Part shown: in pieces, positions 28,578-35,958 of the stretch
How the letters are laid out: every line of letters starts with the position of its first letter
Numbering within the stretch: position 1 is the first letter of the stretch
Assembly: GCF_000376985.1 (NCBI RefSeq)
Contig: NZ_AQYA01000032.1
Span: 62,001-126,000 of the forward strand
Length of the DNA stretch: 64,000 bases
Origin: Streptococcus henryi DSM 19005
GTDB taxonomy: Bacteria > Bacillota > Bacilli > Lactobacillales > Streptococcaceae
Direction of reading: 5' to 3'
Position numbers and translations under genes: made by a program
Notes under the pieces: model-generated
Told to the model about the DNA's origin: nothing
The model's database searches: none
What the model saw: only the letters and a program-made list of their open reading frames with translations

Positions 28578-29168
28578 ATGTTCGATTATATCAAAGGAAA
28601 ACTAACAAAAATTACAGCTAAATACATCGTTGTTGAAGCTGGTGGATTGGGCTACATTATCAATGTGGCAAATCCATATAGCTTTACAGACCTTGTCAAC
28701 CAAGACGTGCAAATTTACCTCCATCAAGTGGTCCGTGAAGATGCTCAACTTCTCTTTGGTTTCCACACAGAGGATGAAAAAGCTGTTTTTCTCAACCTCA
28801 TCTCTGTCTCAGGCATCGGCCCTACAACAGCGCTAGCCATTGTCGCCGTGGATGACAACGAGGGCCTTGTCAACGCCATTGACAACAGTGACATCAAGTA
28901 CCTCATGAAATTCCCTAAAATCGGCAAGAAAACTGCCCAGCAAATGGTGCTGGATCTAGCAGGCAAGTTTGTTGACCTTCCTGCGGAAAATGGCAAAGCT
29001 CCGAAACAAGCAGCAGCAGGCAATGCCCAACTCGACGAAGCCATGGAAGCCCTCCTAGCCCTTGGCTACAAGGCAACAGAACTCAAGAAAATCAAAGCCT
29101 TCTTTGAAGGAACCAACGAAAGCGCAGAACAATACATCAAATCAGCTCTCAAAATGCTGATGAAATAG
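28578..29168 (+). CDS. ruvA: Holliday junction helicase subunit RuvA
   Basis: 196 residues: N-terminal OB fold ([12 protein letters not shown]), helix-hairpin-helix pair ([13 protein letters not shown] and [16 protein letters not shown]), and a C-terminal RuvB-contact domain. It binds four-way junctions and drives branch migration with RuvB, which is not here. It follows mutL at 40 bases. Confidence 0.97.
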   Translation: MFDYIKGKLTKITAKYIVVEAGGLGYIINVANPYSFTDLVNQDVQIYLHQVVREDAQLLFGFHTEDEKAVFLNLISVSGIGPTTALAIVAVDDNEGLVNAIDNSDIKYLMKFPKIGKKTAQQMVLDLAGKFVDLPAENGKAPKQAAAGNAQLDEAMEALLALGYKATELKKIKAFFEGTNESAEQYIKSALKMLMK

Positions 29169-29181
29169 CAGGAGGAGTCAC

Positions 29182-29745
29182 ATGAAGCGTTGCTCTTGGG
29201 TCAAGATGACCAATCCCCTATATATTGCCTACCATGATCAAGAGTGGGGGCGGCCTCTCCATGATGAACATGCTCTCTTTGAATTGCTTTGCATGGAAAC
29301 CTATCAAGCGGGCTTATCTTGGGAGACTATTCTAAATAAGCGAGATGCTTTCCGTCAAGCCTTTCATGGCTATGATTTGAACACAGTCGCTCAGATGACA
29401 GACGCTGAACTGGAAGAAATCTTACAGAACCCAGATGTTATCCGCAATCGCCTCAAAATCTTTGCCACGAGAGCCAATGCGCAAGCCTTTCTCAAAATCC
29501 AAGAAACTTATGGAAGCTTTGACAGCTACATCTGGTCTTATGTAGACAATCAAGCTATTGTCAACTCAGTTGCCGACTACCGTACTGCGCCAGCCAAAAC
29601 AGATCTGTCTGAACAAATATCCAAAGACATGAAAAAACAGGGCTTCAAATTTGTTGGACCTGTCTGTGTCTATTCTTTCCTGCAAGCAGCAGGCTTGGTC
29701 AATGACCATGAGGATGAGTGTGAATTGAAAGATTTAGCCGAATGA
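29182..29745 (+). CDS. tag: DNA-3-methyladenine glycosylase I
   Basis: 187 residues. It begins MKRCSWVKMTNPLYIAYHDQ, with the Tag motifs YHDQEWGRP, CMETYQAGLSWETIL and KFVGPVCVYSFLQA. It removes 3-methyladenine from DNA. Zn ligands include Cys4 and His17, plus His and Cys near the end (NDHEDECE). It follows ruvA by 13 bases, behind AGGAGG, in the same transcript. Confidence 0.95.
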   Translation: MKRCSWVKMTNPLYIAYHDQEWGRPLHDEHALFELLCMETYQAGLSWETILNKRDAFRQAFHGYDLNTVAQMTDAELEEILQNPDVIRNRLKIFATRANAQAFLKIQETYGSFDSYIWSYVDNQAIVNSVADYRTAPAKTDLSEQISKDMKKQGFKFVGPVCVYSFLQAAGLVNDHEDECELKDLAE

Positions 29746-29767
29746 AGAGCTTTCAGATAAGGGAGAG

Positions 29768-29880
29768 ACTCTTGGAGCTTTGAATTTAAAGAAACTTCTT
29801 TCTCTCAACCGAGAGTAGGGCAAGCTGATAGTGACGATTTTTCAAAGCCCTTCAAATGACTATACTAGCGCAAGCCATTG
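29768..29880 (+). repeat. Second dispersed repeat family, copy 1
   Basis: GACTCTTGGAG, then GAGTAGGGCAAGCTGATAGT and GACGAT. It matches the complement of 51587-51690 over about 100 bases with gaps. Confidence 0.55.
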
Positions 29881-29924
29881 AGCGGTCCCAGACCGCGTCC
29901 AAATTCCTTTAGGAGACAAGATTT

Positions 29925-30323
29925 ATGAAAACCTACGGCCCTTATATACTCGCAGTGCTTTATTTAGCAGTGTTTTTCCTTCCCTTTGCATCTAGCATGG
30001 ATGCCCTCAGCTATTCCCAAGTGACAGTAACTGGCTTTGACTTTGTTGCCAGCCACCTTCAGGGCTTCGGACTGCTCCTCACCTTACTAGTAGGATATGT
30101 CCTAGCCAAGCCTAGTCATGGAACCTTGGCGATTGTTTTATTGACCCTAGTTGGCGTCATTCTGCTCTATCTTTATGGATCGCCCTTTTACGTATCAAAC
30201 CTGGGTTCAACCAGCTATGGCACCTACCTTAACAGCCTCTTAAGAGCCGGACTACAGTTTGGCTATTATATCTCAGCTCTCCTTGCATTTTTGGGCTATG
30301 CCCTCCTCTGGAAAGAACGCTGA
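29925..30323 (+). CDS. Four-helix membrane protein, paralogue of 35414
   Basis: 132 residues with about four membrane segments and no motif I recognise. It aligns along its whole length with the product at 35414 (shared YxLxLPF start, GF-F---, SPF, ISALLAFLGYAL-like end). The two copies flank the bacteriocin-like locus and differ in base composition, this one being richer in GC. TTTAGGAG precedes the start. Function unknown. Confidence 0.65.
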   Translation: MKTYGPYILAVLYLAVFFLPFASSMDALSYSQVTVTGFDFVASHLQGFGLLLTLLVGYVLAKPSHGTLAIVLLTLVGVILLYLYGSPFYVSNLGSTSYGTYLNSLLRAGLQFGYYISALLAFLGYALLWKER

Positions 30324-30334
30324 TACACATTTTC

Positions 30335-30359
30335 CACTGACCTTGATTCAGTGATTTTT
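30335..30359 (+). terminator. Terminator after the 132-residue membrane protein gene
   Basis: CACTGA pairs with TCAGTG, loop of seven, then ATTTTT. Confidence 0.75.
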
Positions 30360-30368
30360 CTTTGGGAA

Positions 30369-30379
30369 AATAGCAGAGC
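30369..30379 (+). repeat. AATAGCAGAGC 11-mer (intergenic copy)
   Basis: Exact copy within GGGAAAATAGCAGAGC. Confidence 0.6.
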
Positions 30380-30404
30380 ACCCCTTGCAAGAGTGTGCTG
30401 CGAA

Positions 30405-30443
30405 TAACAAAAATTTCCGCTGAGTTCTCAACGAAAATTTTTA
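30405..30443 (-). terminator. Terminator overlapping the rgg stop codon
   Basis: On the minus strand AAATTTTCGTTGAG pairs with CTCAGCGGAAATTT and runs into TT. The hairpin includes the last codons of rgg. Confidence 0.75.
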
Positions 30444-31276
30444 ATTTCTTCTTCCATAGTCTCTAAGAGAGCAGTTTCCTCTGTTAGACTTAAAAGTTCT
30501 AGTACCTTCTTAATCAACTCATCATCTTTACGACAGATGCCAAGACGAACTTGTGATAGGGCAAGACTGTCATAACGTTTGAGATTTTTAGCTAACTCTA
30601 GTGTTAATTTTGTTATCTTTTCACACTCTTTTTCAAGGTTATTATGAAGATAAATAGTTGCAAGATTAGTAAGGATGACCAATTCAATTGGTTTTGTAGT
30701 AGTATAGTCCTTATATTTTTTTAGGCTATTAAGTAGTCTGTCAGTAACGATTGGTAGGGATTCAATTGGAAAGTGAAAGAGAATTGCATTTAGAAGTTGT
30801 AAGTCGGAAAAATACCAATTGTCTTCTTTTTCAAGATAGGTCCAAATAGTCTTTACTGTTTCACGAAACTCCTTGTCCTTGCTTTGAGGACCGTTTTTTC
30901 TCATTTCAAGAAAAATCGTCAAACGTTCATTGATATGCTGAATAGGAAGGTCGTGGTGAATAGCTAGATAATCTTGACATAGCTTCTTAATTGCCTCAAG
31001 CTCCTTTGTTTCAGTGAGTATAACTTTATTCTTAACAGTATTTATAATTTCTTGTCGCTTACTTGGCTTGTAGTAATGACAGATATAATGGAATTCTTCT
31101 AAAGTCATATCAATTTGATTAAGCAAGAAAATCATGTTTTCAAATGAAGGGATACGTTGATTTGCTTCAATCTTGGCTAATGACGTTCGTGAGATTACTC
31201 CTCCACAAACTTCTTGCTGAGTGAGCCCTTTAGATTCCCTGATTTTTTTATAAACATCTCCAAAATCCCAACGCAT
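30428..31276 (-). CDS. Rgg-family transcriptional regulator
   Basis: 282 residues. N-terminal XRE-type helix-turn-helix (KIRESKGLTQQEVCGGVISRTSLAKIE) and a C-terminal helical TPR-like domain of the Rgg/GadR/MutR type, which binds short hydrophobic peptides taken up by the Opp/Ami importer. It is divergent from a 24-codon peptide gene with 101 bases between the two starts. The shared region holds an inverted repeat. By family precedent it activates that peptide and the locus after it. It is not ComR. GGAGG stands eight bases before the start. Confidence 0.88.
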   Translation of the reverse strand: MRWDFGDVYKKIRESKGLTQQEVCGGVISRTSLAKIEANQRIPSFENMIFLLNQIDMTLEEFHYICHYYKPSKRQEIINTVKNKVILTETKELEAIKKLCQDYLAIHHDLPIQHINERLTIFLEMRKNGPQSKDKEFRETVKTIWTYLEKEDNWYFSDLQLLNAILFHFPIESLPIVTDRLLNSLKKYKDYTTTKPIELVILTNLATIYLHNNLEKECEKITKLTLELAKNLKRYDSLALSQVRLGICRKDDELIKKVLELLSLTEETALLETMEEEIKNFR

Positions 31277-31306
31277 AATATTTCCTCCTCAAACAATGTG
31301 ACAAAA

Positions 31307-31344
31307 GGTTACAAAGTCCTAAAAAAACTAAAAAGTTTGTTACC
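31307..31344. promoter_or_regulatory. Inverted repeat in the rgg-peptide intergenic region
   Basis: GGTTACAAA (31307-31315) and TTTGTTACC (31336-31344) form an inverted repeat with one mismatch, 30-70 bases before the peptide start, at the place of Rgg boxes. A -10-like ATTATA follows and no good -35 is present, as in activated promoters. Confidence 0.6.
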
Positions 31345-31377
31345 ATTATAGCATAGAAATAAAAAAGGAGGAAAAAA

Positions 31378-31452
31378 ATGAAAAAGAGATTATTCTATCC
31401 TACTGTTTCTGCATTAGCGATGGGGTTCTTATATATTTGGTTGTGGTTTTAG
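31378..31452 (+). CDS. Short Trp-rich peptide, candidate Rgg pheromone precursor
   Basis: 24 residues: MKKRLFYPTV at the N-terminus, a hydrophobic middle, and a C-terminus of GFLYIWLWF. AAAGGAGG precedes the ATG, a very strong ribosome site. Basic N-terminus, hydrophobic core and position beside a divergent rgg are the hallmarks of SHP and ComS pheromone precursors. The end matches neither the usual SHP pattern (Gly-Gly) nor a plain Trp-Trp ComS end, but W-x-W recalls Trp-containing pheromones. The mature form would be a C-terminal 7-9-mer. Expression and activity are inferred. Confidence 0.65.
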   Translation: MKKRLFYPTVSALAMGFLYIWLWF

Positions 31453-31526
31453 ATCAATCAAAAAAGTAAAGGAAAGAATGCTAATCTAATGTATAGCTTA
31501 TATTTAAGTAGAAAGAGGTATTGATT

Positions 31527-31769
31527 ATGAAAGCAGGATATCTAGTAGCAAATTGGATAGTAAATTCAATGAAGGCAAGAGGAGTAAATCAAACTATATC
31601 AATTTTGGCTGCTTCAATTGGATATGGAACCGCGAGGTTTTTTGTTACCACTGTCGTAAAAGTTGGAGCAACTGCTGCAGCAACTACAATTGCCACATAT
31701 TTTGGCGCAGGTGGTAGTCTAGCAGGACCGCTTGGATGGATTGTAGGAACAGCATCAGGTTGGTTGTGA
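31527..31769 (+). CDS. Bacteriocin-like peptide 1 (80 residues)
   Basis: 80 residues from ATG 31527, with AAAGAGG upstream; TTG 31521 is unlikely. It begins MKAGYLVANW and ends GWIVGTASGWL. It has no Asp or Glu, five Lys/Arg, many Gly, Ala and Thr, and a GxxxG in GWIVG. There is no double-Gly leader and no signal peptidase site. It is 55 percent identical, without gaps, to the next peptide (44 of 80). Such composition suits a membrane-active circular or leaderless bacteriocin, and the genes downstream agree. The class is an inference. Confidence 0.7.
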   Translation: MKAGYLVANWIVNSMKARGVNQTISILAASIGYGTARFFVTTVVKVGATAAATTIATYFGAGGSLAGPLGWIVGTASGWL

Positions 31770-31831
31770 TATTTTAATAAATTGTTTGTCATACAGAAAT
31801 TAAGCATATCTAAATATGCAGGGAGGTAAAA

Positions 31832-32074
31832 ATGAAAGCAGGTTATTTAGTTGCTAGTTGGATAAATTCGAAAATCAAAAGTTCAGGGTATAATGCTGTT
31901 GTTAAAACCTTAACACCTAAAATTGGTGGAGGTATGGCAGCATTCTTTGTTGGTACAGTTACACGTTTAGGGGTAACTGCTGCAGCATCAGTTCTTGCAG
32001 GTTATTTAGGTTCAGGTAGCAGTTTAGCAGGACCGCTTGGATTTATTATTGGTTATGCAACAGGTTGGGCCTAG
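31832..32074 (+). CDS. Bacteriocin-like peptide 2 (80 residues)
   Basis: 80 residues from ATG 31832 behind GGGAGG. It begins MKAGYLVASW and ends GFIIGYATGWA. Net charge is about +6 with no acidic residue. It shares SLAGPLG and the whole N-terminal octapeptide with peptide 1. The pair could act together or be two independent toxins from a duplication. A strong terminator follows, so the pair can be made in excess over the export genes. No Cys, so no disulfides or lanthionines. Confidence 0.7.
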   Translation: MKAGYLVASWINSKIKSSGYNAVVKTLTPKIGGGMAAFFVGTVTRLGVTAAASVLAGYLGSGSSLAGPLGFIIGYATGWA

Positions 32075-32083
32075 TGAGGTGTC

Positions 32084-32117
32084 AAATGCGTTTGAGATAT
32101 CCTCGAACGCATTTTTT
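32084..32117 (+). terminator. Terminator between peptide genes and export genes
   Basis: AAATGCGTTTGAG pairs with CTCGAACGCATTT (13 bp with one G-T pair, loop of five), then TTTT. Partial readthrough would set peptide to transporter ratio. Confidence 0.9.
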
Positions 32118-32127
32118 AAATGATGAA

Positions 32128-32616
32128 ATGAAAATAAAAAATATAGTAACTATTTCTATTTTAACAATACTAATCACTTATTTATTTACGGATATTTTAT
32201 TATTAAATAGTAATTTTATAACACTTCCCTATATGAAAGATGTTGTGAAAAATCCAGGAACATTATTTTTCTTTAAAAATAATGTAGTGTTTTTCCTTGT
32301 TATCACTATACTTCCGTATATTAACTTTCCGATTTTAATTTTACAGATGGCCTCAGTTGGCGTACAAATGCGATTAATTGGAGGGTTAAGTTTTGAGGTG
32401 CAGTTTAATATGTTGTATAGGCATTTAGTATTTGAGTTTATTGCTTTACTAATATCAATTTATTGTAGCTACTATTTGAAAACTATACTTAATAAGTGGC
32501 ATCAGAAAGAGTTAACAACTACTAAAAAAGATATGAAGATACTATTGTTATTATATGTCTTGATCATATCATTGACTTATATAGCTGCTTTATTAGAGGG
32601 GGGAGCAAATGTTTAA
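32128..32616 (+). CDS. SpoIIM/DUF95-like membrane protein
   Basis: 162 residues from ATG 32128 (MKIKNIVTIS). A longer frame would start inside peptide 2 and read through the terminator, so it is rejected. About four membrane segments. FFKNNVVFFLVITILP, then a Gly-rich turn and YRHLVFEFIALLISIY, recall the SpoIIM family pattern (N-N near a helix start, H-x-x-x-E before another helix). DUF95/SpoIIM proteins are regular members of circular-bacteriocin loci, where they serve maturation, export or immunity. Similarity is by eye. Confidence 0.5.
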   Translation: MKIKNIVTISILTILITYLFTDILLLNSNFITLPYMKDVVKNPGTLFFFKNNVVFFLVITILPYINFPILILQMASVGVQMRLIGGLSFEVQFNMLYRHLVFEFIALLISIYCSYYLKTILNKWHQKELTTTKKDMKILLLLYVLIISLTYIAALLEGGANV

Positions 32617-33175
32617 AATTGAAAATCTATCATTTTCATATAAAAAAGATCAACATCTCATAGATGATACTTCAATTATGACTGACAAAAGAATTATTGG
32701 TGTAATAGGTAAAAATGGTTGCGGAAAAAGTACTCTTTTAAAATTGATATCTAAAGAGCTTATTCCGGATTCGGGTAATATATTTGTTGAAGGTAGGATC
32801 TACAGAGCTATACATGACTTATCATTTTATAATAAATTTACGATAGATGAGTTACTGAACCTTTTGGGAAAACTAGATAGTTTTAATTTGAGTAATAAGG
32901 ACAACTATATAGAAGGACTCCATTTAACAAAGTTTTTACATCAACCATTAGTAGAATTATCACAAGGCACTTATAAAAAAGTCGGAATTTTATTTGCCTT
33001 CCTATCGGGTGCAAATGTAATTTTATTTGATGAACCTTTTGAGTCTCTAGACGGAGTTAGTGCTAATTTTGTTGTTAATGAAATTATGAGCTCTCCTAAA
33101 ATGGTTGTTATTGTTGATCATAATATTGAGCTTATAACTAATGTCTGTGATTTTGTTATTAATATGGATAATTGA
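32609..33175 (+). CDS. ABC transporter ATP-binding protein of the bacteriocin-like locus
   Basis: 188 residues, a minimal nucleotide-binding domain: Walker A GKNGCGKST, signature LSQGTYKKVG, Walker B VILFDEPFESLD, and the H-loop His in VIVDHN. Shorter than the usual 220-240. It overlaps the upstream gene by eight bases. Its partner is likely the membrane protein at 33177, together forming an exporter for the two peptides or a self-immunity pump. Confidence 0.9.
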   Translation: MFKIENLSFSYKKDQHLIDDTSIMTDKRIIGVIGKNGCGKSTLLKLISKELIPDSGNIFVEGRIYRAIHDLSFYNKFTIDELLNLLGKLDSFNLSNKDNYIEGLHLTKFLHQPLVELSQGTYKKVGILFAFLSGANVILFDEPFESLDGVSANFVVNEIMSSPKMVVIVDHNIELITNVCDFVINMDN

Positions 33176-33176
33176 T

Positions 33177-34448
33177 ATGGAATTTTATACTGAATTTTAT
33201 CGTCTTGTTAGGAGACAGGAAAAGTATGATTTTGGTAAAGTCGCTTTTTTTGTTTTACGACTGATTTCCTCAAGTTTTTTATTATACTTTTATACTGACT
33301 ATTTTATTTATGCTTTTCTTTTATACAGATTGATTTTAACAAGCATAATGTATATAAAAAATAATATATATTTGAGCCAGAATGATTTTATTTTTAGTGG
33401 TTTTACTCAAAATAATTTTTCCTTCCTGAAATTTTTTTTATTTCAAAGACTAATTATAAATAACATATTTTATAAAATAGCGTATAGTATTTTATTTTTT
33501 GGTATTTTATTGTATTTAGATAATTTATCAGCTCTGTCTAATATTATTATTATTATTATTATTGATATTATTGCTATCTTTCTAGAATGGTTAATTATTA
33601 AAAATAATAAACTGAGTGAGGAACTTGTCAACATAAAAATACTATCGGAGGTAACAGTCCTAATGATTGTGATAGTTTTCTTGATAGTTTTTTATCCAAA
33701 TAACCTTTCTTTTTTGTTTGCTAAGAATTCTTTACTACCAATGATTATTGCAATTTTATATTCAAGTTACACTTGGTTATTTATTCGCTTCTTTAGTCAA
33801 AGAAAGTATTCCGATAAACAAGGGCTTATCAGATTATTATACGGAAGAATTAGTATTTTTGATTATAAAGAAATTAAACTTTTTCATCGCGGACTAGTGG
33901 TCAATTTTTTTAACATGATGCTAGCTGTGGGATTCTTTTTATGGAGTGATTTTCAATCAAGTACTGAAATGATATGGCTTGTGGTAATTTATCTTATTTC
34001 TGTAGCTATGGTTTTTACTCAAAAAGTCAATGGAAGAGTTGTAAATTTTAAACATGATAACTTTTTTTTAAATAATAAGTTGTTGTCTATTCAAGATTAT
34101 AAAATGATATTGAATAAGAAATTGCAATTTTATATCAAGTATTCCTTGGTTGTCAAAACTCTTCTAATGTTAGGAATAAGTATAATTTTGAACTATTATT
34201 CTTTGAACTATTTCATAATTGCACTATTATTGTCGTTTGTGTGTTCTTTACAAGAATTTAATTTATTAATCGTAAAGGAAAGATTTAGCATTTTGCAAAT
34301 ACTTACTATTAGATATTTTTTTTGTTTAGTAATATTTCTTTCCATTTATACAAGACACTATTTCTTGTTGGTCATTGTACTAAGTATATTTATATTAAGT
34401 GAATTAATCAATATTAGGAAAATAGTACAGGAGGAGGAATTGATATGA
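33177..34448 (+). CDS. Large hydrophobic membrane protein of the bacteriocin-like locus
   Basis: 423 residues from ATG 33177, directly after the ATPase stop. Roughly ten to twelve membrane segments, no recognisable family motif; very rich in Ile, Leu, Phe and Asn, matching its extreme AT content. It is the probable permease partner of the ATPase. An (ATT) repeat at 33541-33562 encodes a run of Ile and could vary in length. Its stop overlaps the next start. Confidence 0.65.
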   Translation: MEFYTEFYRLVRRQEKYDFGKVAFFVLRLISSSFLLYFYTDYFIYAFLLYRLILTSIMYIKNNIYLSQNDFIFSGFTQNNFSFLKFFLFQRLIINNIFYKIAYSILFFGILLYLDNLSALSNIIIIIIIDIIAIFLEWLIIKNNKLSEELVNIKILSEVTVLMIVIVFLIVFYPNNLSFLFAKNSLLPMIIAILYSSYTWLFIRFFSQRKYSDKQGLIRLLYGRISIFDYKEIKLFHRGLVVNFFNMMLAVGFFLWSDFQSSTEMIWLVVIYLISVAMVFTQKVNGRVVNFKHDNFFLNNKLLSIQDYKMILNKKLQFYIKYSLVVKTLLMLGISIILNYYSLNYFIIALLLSFVCSLQEFNLLIVKERFSILQILTIRYFFCLVIFLSIYTRHYFLLVIVLSIFILSELINIRKIVQEEELI

Positions 34449-34903
34449 ACCCGTTATTATTTTACACATCACTTACCAGCTATTCCATACTGATGAGCTA
34501 TATGATTTCCCAAAAAATTGATACCATTTTTATAGCTAACGTTGTGATATTTTTTATTACCGCACTCATTTATTTCAAGGTTGTAAAATTTTTAACGGAA
34601 GTACTTGAAAATATTTTTTACTGCGATGAATATTTTCAAATTAGTTATTCTTTGGAATATGTATATGTTTCGAGTCTCATCATCAGGTTAATATGGCTAT
34701 ACTGTGGATATCTGGGTATATTTAGATTGGATTTCTTATGGTTTTTGATTGTTTCTGTAATAACCATTTTTATTATAATAGTTATGATAACTTACTCAGC
34801 TTTAAAGAATAAACACATAAAGTTTAATATGGTAAAGTCTATTCTTATGGTTCTTCCCATGCTTACCTATATTTTATTAGACTATTGGAGCTTATCAATG
34901 TAA
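34445..34903 (+). CDS. Membrane protein of the bacteriocin-like locus
   Basis: 152 residues with about four membrane segments, overlapping the upstream gene by four bases. AGGAGGAATT precedes the start. No family recognised. It may be a second permease part or an immunity protein; small hydrophobic immunity proteins are usual in such loci, though most are shorter. Confidence 0.6.
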   Translation: MNPLLFYTSLTSYSILMSYMISQKIDTIFIANVVIFFITALIYFKVVKFLTEVLENIFYCDEYFQISYSLEYVYVSSLIIRLIWLYCGYLGIFRLDFLWFLIVSVITIFIIIVMITYSALKNKHIKFNMVKSILMVLPMLTYILLDYWSLSM

Positions 34904-34930
34904 GTTGATGCTATTATAAGGAGATTTTAA

Positions 34931-35242
34931 ATGACAAAAGATAAAAAATTTTCAATAGAAGTTGTAGTAACTAGAAGGTTACGTTGGAGAAATATGATGA
35001 AATCTTTCTTATCATTGGGTTTTTCTGAATTTCCAGAACTCATTAAAGATTTTGGGAAATACTATTGTGTTGCTTATGGAGATGGTTCTGTTTTTCTTGA
35101 AAAATATCGTAATAATAAATTTGTAGAAAATAAAAAATTATTAATAACAGCTAGTCAATTACAAGAAAAACTTTCAAGTAAATCATTTAAAGATGAAGCT
35201 TATACATACCGTTTTTTAACTAACACTCTAAAATACTATTAA
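34931..35242 (+). CDS. Small soluble protein ending the bacteriocin-like locus
   Basis: 103 residues, basic, no membrane segment or signal peptide. It begins MTKDKKFSIEVVVTRRLRWRN. Pattern of beta strands then helix; no family recognised. AAGGAG precedes the start. Last gene of the AT-rich co-directional set, so an accessory or immunity role is possible but unsupported. Confidence 0.5.
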   Translation: MTKDKKFSIEVVVTRRLRWRNMMKSFLSLGFSEFPELIKDFGKYYCVAYGDGSVFLEKYRNNKFVENKKLLITASQLQEKLSSKSFKDEAYTYRFLTNTLKYY

Positions 35243-35413
35243 TGAAGTTTTTTTGATGTTTAATAAGGTTTTTTGTTTGTTTCCAATCTTAAAGGATTCT
35301 ATACAATAATAAGATCCTAGGTTTTGTCTTTCTGATACGGAAATGACAGAGTTAATGACTTGGTCTCCAGTCTATAAAATCTGATGCGTTGAATATAATA
35401 TATAGAGGTTTTA

Positions 35414-35827
35414 ATGAAAAAATATTATGGCTTGTTTATATTAACACTTTATCTAGTGTCACTAAGCCTTCCTTTTATAGCAATCATAGACCCTAATAAC
35501 TATCAAGTCAGAGATATTTCAGGATTTGAATTTATGAAAAGTTATTGGGTTAGTTTTTTGACGGTGATAGTCTTATTGGTTATTTTTCATTCTTTTAAAT
35601 ATAGACGTTTTTTAGGTGTTGTGTCACTCCTTTTAATAGGGGTGATTTTTCTACACCTTAACTTATCGCCATTTTGTTACTCTGAGACTAATAGTAATGA
35701 TTTAATTTCTTACGTCAAAAATGTCCTGCTCAATATTAATATTGGCTATTACCTTTCAGTTATTATAATAGTCCTAGGTTATGCTTTGGCAATTAGAGAT
35801 TTTCATGAAGAAAGATGGGGACAATAG
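35414..35827 (+). CDS. Four-helix membrane protein, paralogue of 29925
   Basis: 137 residues with about four membrane segments. It shares plan and scattered identities with the product at 29925 (LxLYLxxLxLPF start, GFxFxxSxW, then SPFxxS and LGYAL end). It is much more AT-rich than that copy. The two bracket the whole Rgg/peptide/export locus. Function unknown. Confidence 0.6.
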   Translation: MKKYYGLFILTLYLVSLSLPFIAIIDPNNYQVRDISGFEFMKSYWVSFLTVIVLLVIFHSFKYRRFLGVVSLLLIGVIFLHLNLSPFCYSETNSNDLISYVKNVLLNINIGYYLSVIIIVLGYALAIRDFHEERWGQ

Positions 35828-35958
35828 CTGTCGCTAGATGAATTAGCTAGAAATGGTATAAATATTTGATATCTATGATAAAAAGTGCTATATAGGAAGT
35901 AAAGATATCGCTGATAAACTATTAATAAATGTTTTCATTCAGAAAGTGGTGATTGATT

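Noticed and set aside
30428..31452. ComR/ComS competence pair
   Set aside because: The regulator sequence differs from ComR and belongs to the Rgg/GadR/MutR type; the peptide lacks the salivarius ComS pheromone.
31527..32074. Double-glycine class II bacteriocins
   Set aside because: Neither peptide has a Gly-Gly leader and no PCAT-type exporter with a C39 domain is in the locus.
32065..32127. Upstream extension of the SpoIIM-like protein
   Set aside because: It would start inside peptide 2 and translate a strong terminator hairpin; ATG 32128 is the sensible start.
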